Shown: positions 59,504 to 64,000 of the stretch, one piece after another | Position numbering within the stretch: the stretch's first letter is position 1 | Layout: each line of letters begins with the position of its first letter | Origin: Clostridiales bacterium | GTDB lineage: Bacteria > Bacillota > Clostridia > Christensenellales > Aristaeellaceae | Assembly (NCBI GenBank): GCA_015056055.1 | Contig: SVHC01000002.1 | Coordinates: forward strand, 62,001 to 126,000 | Direction of reading: 5' to 3' | Length of the DNA stretch: 64,000 bases | The notes under the pieces: model-generated | Databases searched by the model: none | Told to the model about the DNA's origin: nothing | Seen by the model: the letters and a program-made list of their open reading frames with translations, nothing else | Program-made: the position numbers and the translations under genes

Positions 59504-62422
59504 ATGGATCTTTTGAAACGGCTGCAGGGCAACCTTACGGAATATCAATCGATTCCCTTCTGGAGCTGGAATGACAAGCTGGATGCAGAAGAACTGCGCG
59601 AACAGATTCGCGCAATGAAGGCGGCCGGAATCGGCGGCTACTTCATGCATGCGCGCGGCGGATTGCAGACGGAATACCTGAGCGAAGAATGGTTTGACGT
59701 GACGGCCGCCTGCATTGACGAGGCTGAAAAGCAGGGCATGCATGCCTGGTGCTATGATGAAAACGGTTGGCCGAGCGGCTTTGCCGGAATGAAGCTTCTG
59801 GAAGATGAAGCCAACTGGGTTCATTATCTCACCTGCGAAACAAAAGCAGAATTTGACAGGGATGCGCTTGCGGTTTACGTACTGGAGGGCAATGACCTTC
59901 GCCGCGTGGGCGAGGAAGAAAAGGCGGAAGAATACATCTGCCTGTATGACAGGAAAAATTCTTCTGTAGTTGATATCCTCAATCCTGACATCGTAAGCAA
60001 GTTTATTACCGAAACGCATGAGAAGTACTATGAACGCTTCGGGGAATCCTTCGGCACCCATATGCAGGGATTCTTCACGGACGAGCCGCAGTATTTCCGC
60101 TGGGATACCCCGTACACGCCTATGATTCTTGGAGAATATAAGGAGCGTTACGGCGGGGATATCCTTGATACGCTTGGCGCGCTGTTTATCGAATGCAATC
60201 AGGCGCCGCGCCTGCGCTACCGTTACTGGCGGCTGATGCACGAACTGTATATCAATAACTTTGCAAAGCGGATTTATGAATGGTGCGAGGAACACAACTG
60301 CAAACTGACCGGTCATTCTATTGAAGAAAGCAGCCTTGATGGTCAGATGATGTGCAGCGGCGGCGTTATGCCGTTTTATGAGTATGAGCACATCCCGGGA
60401 ATGGATGCACTGTGCCGCGGAATCGCTTCCGAAATTGGACCGAGGCAGGTTTCTTCCGCTTCGCAGCAGTTGGGCAAAAAGCATGTAATCACGGAAACTT
60501 TCGGCGGTGCAACATGGTCTGTTACGCCGAAGGAACTCAAATGGATTGCAGAATGGCAGTATGTGCATGGCGTAAACCAGATGTGCCAGCATCTGTATCC
60601 GTATTCCATTCGCGGTCAGCGAAAGCGCGACTGGCCGGCATTCTATTCCAACCATTGCCCGTGGGTAAGGGAAGAATTCCGCGCGTTCAACGATTATTTC
60701 ACGACGCTGGGATATATGCTTGCTGAAAGCCGCGAAGACGCAAAGGTTGCGGTGATCCATCCGATGAGAAGCGCCTACCTGTATTTCAAACAGGCAAAGC
60801 CCAATCCCGAGGTCGGTAAGCTGAATGGCGCATTCTCAAAGCTGGTTGAATCCCTTGGCGCTGCGGGCATTGTTCATCACTATGTGGATGAGTGGCTGCT
60901 TGCGCGTCATGGCGGAGCAAACGGCGCGAAGCTGAAGATGGGTCTGTGCGAGTATGATTATGTCGTGCTGCCCGATATGGACACCATCGATGCAAACACG
61001 GTGGAAGTGCTGAAGGAGTATCTTGCAAACGGCGGAAAGCTCTATGTTGCAGGAAAACTTCCGACGCTGATTGAGGGTGAGGAAGCCGACCTTTCCTTCC
61101 TGCAGAGCAATATCACTTTTGAAGATTTGCAGGAAAGCCGCGTTGCGATTGATAAGAAAGACACTTCCGTGCGCTATACGGTGCGTGAGGCGGAATTCGG
61201 CGATTTCGTATTTGCGGTCAACCTTTCCATGAAAAAAGAGGTCGATGCCACGCTGCGCATCCGCGCGAAGGGCGCAAAGCTCTTTAATGCCATGGAGCGC
61301 AGATATGAACAGCTGCATTTTGTTGCAGACGGAGATTACATCCTTGTTCCGCTGCATTTTGAAACGGGCGAATCGTATATCATCGTAATGGATGACAATG
61401 CTGTAAGCTGCGAAAAGGCCGAGAAGGCCGAAACGGGAACAGAGCTTTCGCTGAATGCGAAGATTTTTGACATGACCGAAAACGTGCTCACAGTGGACTA
61501 TGTACGTCTGTCCTATGACGGCGTGGATTACAGTGAGCTGCTTCCTGTGATGGCGGTATCCGACATCATGCTGCGCGGCAAGACGAACCGCACGATATAC
61601 CTCAAATACGAATTTGAGGTTGAGGCTGTTCCGGATAAGATTCGCCTGGAACGCGAAAAGATGGGCGCAGTAAAGGCATGGTTTAACGGTGAGGAAGTTC
61701 TGTTTGGCGACAGAGGAACGCTGGATAAGTCGTTTGTAACGGAAAGCCTTGCAGGAAAAGTAAAGCAGGGCACAAACGAACTGGTTCTGCAGATTGAGTA
61801 CTATCAGCCGGAAGTGGTATACGACGTGTTCAACGGTGTGTATTATGAGCATTCCGGTGCTACGGAGAGCGTTCTCAACTGCATGAGCTATGTGACGGAT
61901 ATTGAGGCTGTTTATGTAATGGGCGACTTCGGCGTATATACCGATTCCATTGAAGAGGACGAAGATGGAATGCTGATTACGCCCTGCAGCCACCGCATCG
62001 GTAAGGCACAGTATGATGTTGCAATGAACGACCTTGCACAGGCAGGCTATCTGTTCTTTGGCGGTTCCATGACGTTTGAGATTCCCTTTGATGCAAAGGG
62101 AGATGAGAAGGAACTGATTGTTGCAGGTCGCCATCCGGTGGCAAAGGTATCTATAAACGGCGGCGAAGAAAAGACGCTGATGTTCGGCAATCGCATGAAT
62201 GTGGAAGGTATGCTGAAAAATGGTGCAAATACCATGCGTCTGACGCTTATATCCGGCTGCCGCAACATGTATGGTCCTTTCCATCAGCCCGAGGCGGAGC
62301 CGCTGGCGACTACGCCGGGTACTTTTGAACGCTATGGCAAGTGGGAAAACTTCAAGTGTCGGGACTATGTTGAACGCTATGCGTTTGCAAGGTTCGGTGT
62401 GGATAAAGTGGAACTGAGATAA
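59504..62422 (+). CDS. GH106-like putative alpha-L-rhamnosidase, array copy D
   Basis: A 972-residue paralogue, closest to copy C overall (ESFGTHMQGFF, YKERYGGDILDTLGALF). Around FGGATWSVTPKELKW it matches copy B, and YSNHCPWV matches copy A rather than B or C. It carries MDALCRGIASE and SGGVMPF where others have IDSLGR or IDWLGR and CCAGIMPF. GAGGGAAAA precedes the ATG, the gap to copy C is 17 nt, and a strong terminator follows, closing the operon. Confidence 0.78.
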   Translation: MDLLKRLQGNLTEYQSIPFWSWNDKLDAEELREQIRAMKAAGIGGYFMHARGGLQTEYLSEEWFDVTAACIDEAEKQGMHAWCYDENGWPSGFAGMKLLEDEANWVHYLTCETKAEFDRDALAVYVLEGNDLRRVGEEEKAEEYICLYDRKNSSVVDILNPDIVSKFITETHEKYYERFGESFGTHMQGFFTDEPQYFRWDTPYTPMILGEYKERYGGDILDTLGALFIECNQAPRLRYRYWRLMHELYINNFAKRIYEWCEEHNCKLTGHSIEESSLDGQMMCSGGVMPFYEYEHIPGMDALCRGIASEIGPRQVSSASQQLGKKHVITETFGGATWSVTPKELKWIAEWQYVHGVNQMCQHLYPYSIRGQRKRDWPAFYSNHCPWVREEFRAFNDYFTTLGYMLAESREDAKVAVIHPMRSAYLYFKQAKPNPEVGKLNGAFSKLVESLGAAGIVHHYVDEWLLARHGGANGAKLKMGLCEYDYVVLPDMDTIDANTVEVLKEYLANGGKLYVAGKLPTLIEGEEADLSFLQSNITFEDLQESRVAIDKKDTSVRYTVREAEFGDFVFAVNLSMKKEVDATLRIRAKGAKLFNAMERRYEQLHFVADGDYILVPLHFETGESYIIVMDDNAVSCEKAEKAETGTELSLNAKIFDMTENVLTVDYVRLSYDGVDYSELLPVMAVSDIMLRGKTNRTIYLKYEFEVEAVPDKIRLEREKMGAVKAWFNGEEVLFGDRGTLDKSFVTESLAGKVKQGTNELVLQIEYYQPEVVYDVFNGVYYEHSGATESVLNCMSYVTDIEAVYVMGDFGVYTDSIEEDEDGMLITPCSHRIGKAQYDVAMNDLAQAGYLFFGGSMTFEIPFDAKGDEKELIVAGRHPVAKVSINGGEEKTLMFGNRMNVEGMLKNGANTMRLTLISGCRNMYGPFHQPEAEPLATTPGTFERYGKWENFKCRDYVERYAFARFGVDKVELR

Positions 62423-62430
62423 TCCCAAAT

Positions 62431-62473
62431 AAAAAACGCCTTTCGGACGATATGCATCCGGAAGGCGTTTTTT
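62431..62473 (+). terminator. Terminator of the GH106-like array
   Basis: A 17-bp stem (62431-62447 with 62457-62473, one G-T pair) with a 9-nt loop; T6 closes the right arm. Confidence 0.9.
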
Positions 62474-62541
62474 GTGCATGTGAACGCGCTTTGGAAAGAA
62501 TGAGGGTTTGTGTGTGGGAAGGCGAAAACGCGATCAGAAGG

Positions 62542-62580
62542 CAAAATTCAGGCTCTGTACAATGCGTACAGAGCCTGAAT
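62542..62580 (-). terminator. Terminator of xpt
   Basis: A perfect 15-bp stem (62546-62560 with 62566-62580) with a 5-nt loop is followed on the minus strand by TTTTGCC. Confidence 0.75.
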
Positions 62581-62583
62581 CGA

Positions 62584-63171
62584 TTATTCTGCTTCGCCGA
62601 CGTAGCGGATAACATCTTTGGCCATATAGGCGACATCCGCCAGAGCTTCCACGCGGTAGCCTGCTTCCTCCAGCTTCTTTTTGCCGGGCTGGAAGGATTT
62701 GCAGATGACGGTACCAATGCCTGCAATCTGTGCGCCTGCTTCTTCAACCAGACGGATGCAGCCAAAGGCGGCTTCGCCGTTTGCAAGAAAATCATCAATC
62801 AGCAGAATGCGGTCGCCGGGCGTGATGTATTTGGTCTTAATGGTAAGCATATAAGGACTGTTTTTGGTGAAGGAAAAAACTTCCGTTTCCAGCGTGCCTT
62901 CCTGATTGCGGGGCGAAGGATACTTCTTCATGATAACGAGCGGAAGTCCCATTTCCAGCGCAGTCATGGCGGCGGGAGCAATGCCGGAGCTTTCAACGGT
63001 TACGATGCGGGTGATGCCGCTGTCGGCAAAAAGACGCTTGAATTCGCGGCCGATTTCGAGCATCAGCTCAGTGTCCACCTGATGGTTGAGAAAAGAGTCG
63101 ACCAGGAGCACGCGTTCATCCATTGCGCGGCCTTCTGCACGAATACGATCTTCCAAAAGCTTCATCTGCAT
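62584..63171 (-). CDS. xpt: Xanthine phosphoribosyltransferase
   Basis: A 195-residue enzyme converting xanthine and PRPP to XMP in purine salvage. VDSFLNHQVDTELM, VESSGIAPA and the PRPP loop LLIDDFLANGEAA match the Xpt family in order and length. The ATG at 63171 has AAAGGA 5 nt upstream; homologues often start at the position of the ATG at 63165. A TATAAT lies at 63199-63204 on the minus strand, without a good -35. The purine riboswitch often found before xpt in Firmicutes was not recognised, and only about 100 nt separate it from the upstream gene. Confidence 0.95.
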   Translation of the reverse strand: MQMKLLEDRIRAEGRAMDERVLLVDSFLNHQVDTELMLEIGREFKRLFADSGITRIVTVESSGIAPAAMTALEMGLPLVIMKKYPSPRNQEGTLETEVFSFTKNSPYMLTIKTKYITPGDRILLIDDFLANGEAAFGCIRLVEEAGAQIAGIGTVICKSFQPGKKKLEEAGYRVEALADVAYMAKDVIRYVGEAE

Positions 63172-63274
63172 CACAATCCTTTGGTAAAATATAAAGCTAT
63201 TATACTATGCGTACGTTAAGATTCATGCGCATTATCAGAGGGACAGGGAAAATGCCGCGGTTTTATTTGCGCAT

Positions 63275-64000
63275 TCAGGAATTTTTATATTCCAGCGAAA
63301 CGATTTTTTCGTCGCGGTATACACATTCCGCAAAGCGATTTTTTCCGGCGGGCAGGCGGAAGTGAACATCCCACTGACCGGGCCATGCGGGCAAAATACG
63401 ATCATCATCACCGGACTGAATCAGCATGGATGCAACGCCGAGGATAATGTTGCTGCCGTGATCCTGATCGGGCGTTTCGTCAAAATTCGGTCCCCAGAAT
63501 GCCGGGAAAATGCACCGCTCATCCACCATGGTTGACTGGCGGATAACGTGGGCGGCAGCTTCGTCCGTAAGACCCAAAAGCGCCGACTGCACCGGATCCT
63601 GACTCCATCCGCCTTTATGGCGGAAACGACGCGCAAAGTATGTATCGCGTGCCAAGTCGATATCGGGTTTACCCAGTATGTACTGACCGAACGGGAAAAC
63701 GGCGTACAGTTCGGGATTTTCCACATTTCGGGTTACGGGATCAACTTTGACCTCACAGGGCGCGAGAACACGTTTTCCGTCTCTGATTTCCGTGGGGAGC
63801 TCGGGCAGAGCCTGACGCATTTTGCGGCACAGACTGAGCAATTCTTCGTCCGCGGCGCCGGATTCCATAATTGCTTCGGTCAGTACCGTCAGACCGGAAA
63901 TGTCCGGCAGGTCATTGAGACAATGCTGCCAGGTTTCCATGCTGGATACGGGAATCATCATCAGCTTTCCGTCCAGTATCTCAAAGTGGTTCATGAAGAA
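63275..64000 (-). CDS. Glycoside-hydrolase-like protein (C-terminal part, runs off the window)
   Basis: The reading frame is open to the right edge, so only the C-terminal 242 residues or so are present; the Met encoded at 63992-63994 is probably internal, since Phe codons precede it in frame. The visible part has the end of an (alpha/alpha)-barrel (YAVFPFGQYILGKPDIDLARDTYFARR, GWSQDPVQSALLGLTDEAAAHV, GSNIILGVASMLIQS) and a short beta domain (LPAWPGQWDVHFRLPA, CVYRDEKIVSLEY). This resembles the C-terminus of GH95-like or DUF5703 proteins. The exact family cannot be fixed from this fragment. Confidence 0.6.
   Translation of the reverse strand, partial: FFMNHFEILDGKLMMIPVSSMETWQHCLNDLPDISGLTVLTEAIMESGAADEELLSLCRKMRQALPELPTEIRDGKRVLAPCEVKVDPVTRNVENPELYAVFPFGQYILGKPDIDLARDTYFARRFRHKGGWSQDPVQSALLGLTDEAAAHVIRQSTMVDERCIFPAFWGPNFDETPDQDHGSNIILGVASMLIQSGDDDRILPAWPGQWDVHFRLPAGKNRFAECVYRDEKIVSLEYKNS

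Noticed and set aside
50695-62422. The four-gene array as an assembly duplication artefact
   Set aside because: The copies differ throughout at both protein and third-codon level, and the intergenic gaps differ in length and sequence.
63172-63274. Possible purine riboswitch before xpt
   Set aside because: The conserved purine-aptamer core could not be found in the roughly 100 nt available.

Overview
The window reads as chromosome of a spore-forming, strictly anaerobic Gram-positive bacterium of the class Clostridia, probably a gut or rumen member of Christensenellales or Oscillospirales; the order is my inference. The evidence is the sporulation pair yqfC/yqfD, Firmicutes-type housekeeping gene order, AGGAGG ribosome binding sites, many promoters with a TGnTATAAT extended -10, a reverse rubrerythrin, BFD-like and rubredoxin electron carriers, a corrinoid protein, a sortase-type APKTG anchor, and roughly balanced base composition. 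No tRNA, rRNA, CRISPR array, phage gene or transposase gene was seen.

Layout. 1-5 kb (minus strand): a cohesin-like multi-domain secreted protein followed after 1 nt by a LytTR regulator whose receiver domain has lost its phosphoacceptor, then a DUF3810 membrane protein. 5-12 kb (plus): housekeeping genes hpf, upp, rsmA, rpmE, yqhQ, prmC, prfA, sua5 and ywlE. 12-20 kb: a heavily codon-biased surface protein, a GH31 alpha-xylosidase-like enzyme, a calcium-type P-ATPase, a DUF1835 protein and a corrinoid protein. 20-30 kb (plus): an operon of a coiled-coil membrane protein with a 63-bp tandem repeat, an Eis-like acetyltransferase and the conserved run yqfC-yqfD-phoH-pgpH-ybeY/cdd-era-recO, in which ybeY and cdd are one gene and dgkA is absent. 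Then a reverse rubrerythrin.

30-46 kb is a metabolic region: GDPD, HAD phosphatase, rhamnose mutarotase, UroD-like protein, secreted transglutaminase-like protein, GH95, an electron-carrier pair with an unusual rubredoxin, a nitrilase-GDPD fusion, and a polygalacturonase-like / Gfo-Idh-MocA / GH78 cluster. 46-50 kb is a divergent redox cluster (NapH-like ferredoxin fused to TlpA, a CD1871A-like CxxC protein, and a secreted TlpA protein).

50.7-62.4 kb holds four tandem paralogous genes of about 972 codons for GH106-like putative alpha-L-rhamnosidases, apparently one operon. The window ends with xpt and the 3' part of a glycoside-hydrolase-like gene. GH78, GH106 x4, GH28-like, GH31, GH95 and RhaM together suggest intracellular breakdown of rhamnose-rich plant oligosaccharides (pectin or rhamnogalacturonan), yet no transporter, regulator, isomerase, kinase or aldolase for rhamnose is in the window.

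A non-coding repeat family with imperfect inverted ends beginning AAGAATA is present in three copies (200, 285 and 70 bp). Each copy lies directly downstream of a rho-independent terminator, and the shortest is flanked by an 8-bp direct repeat, as expected of a MITE.
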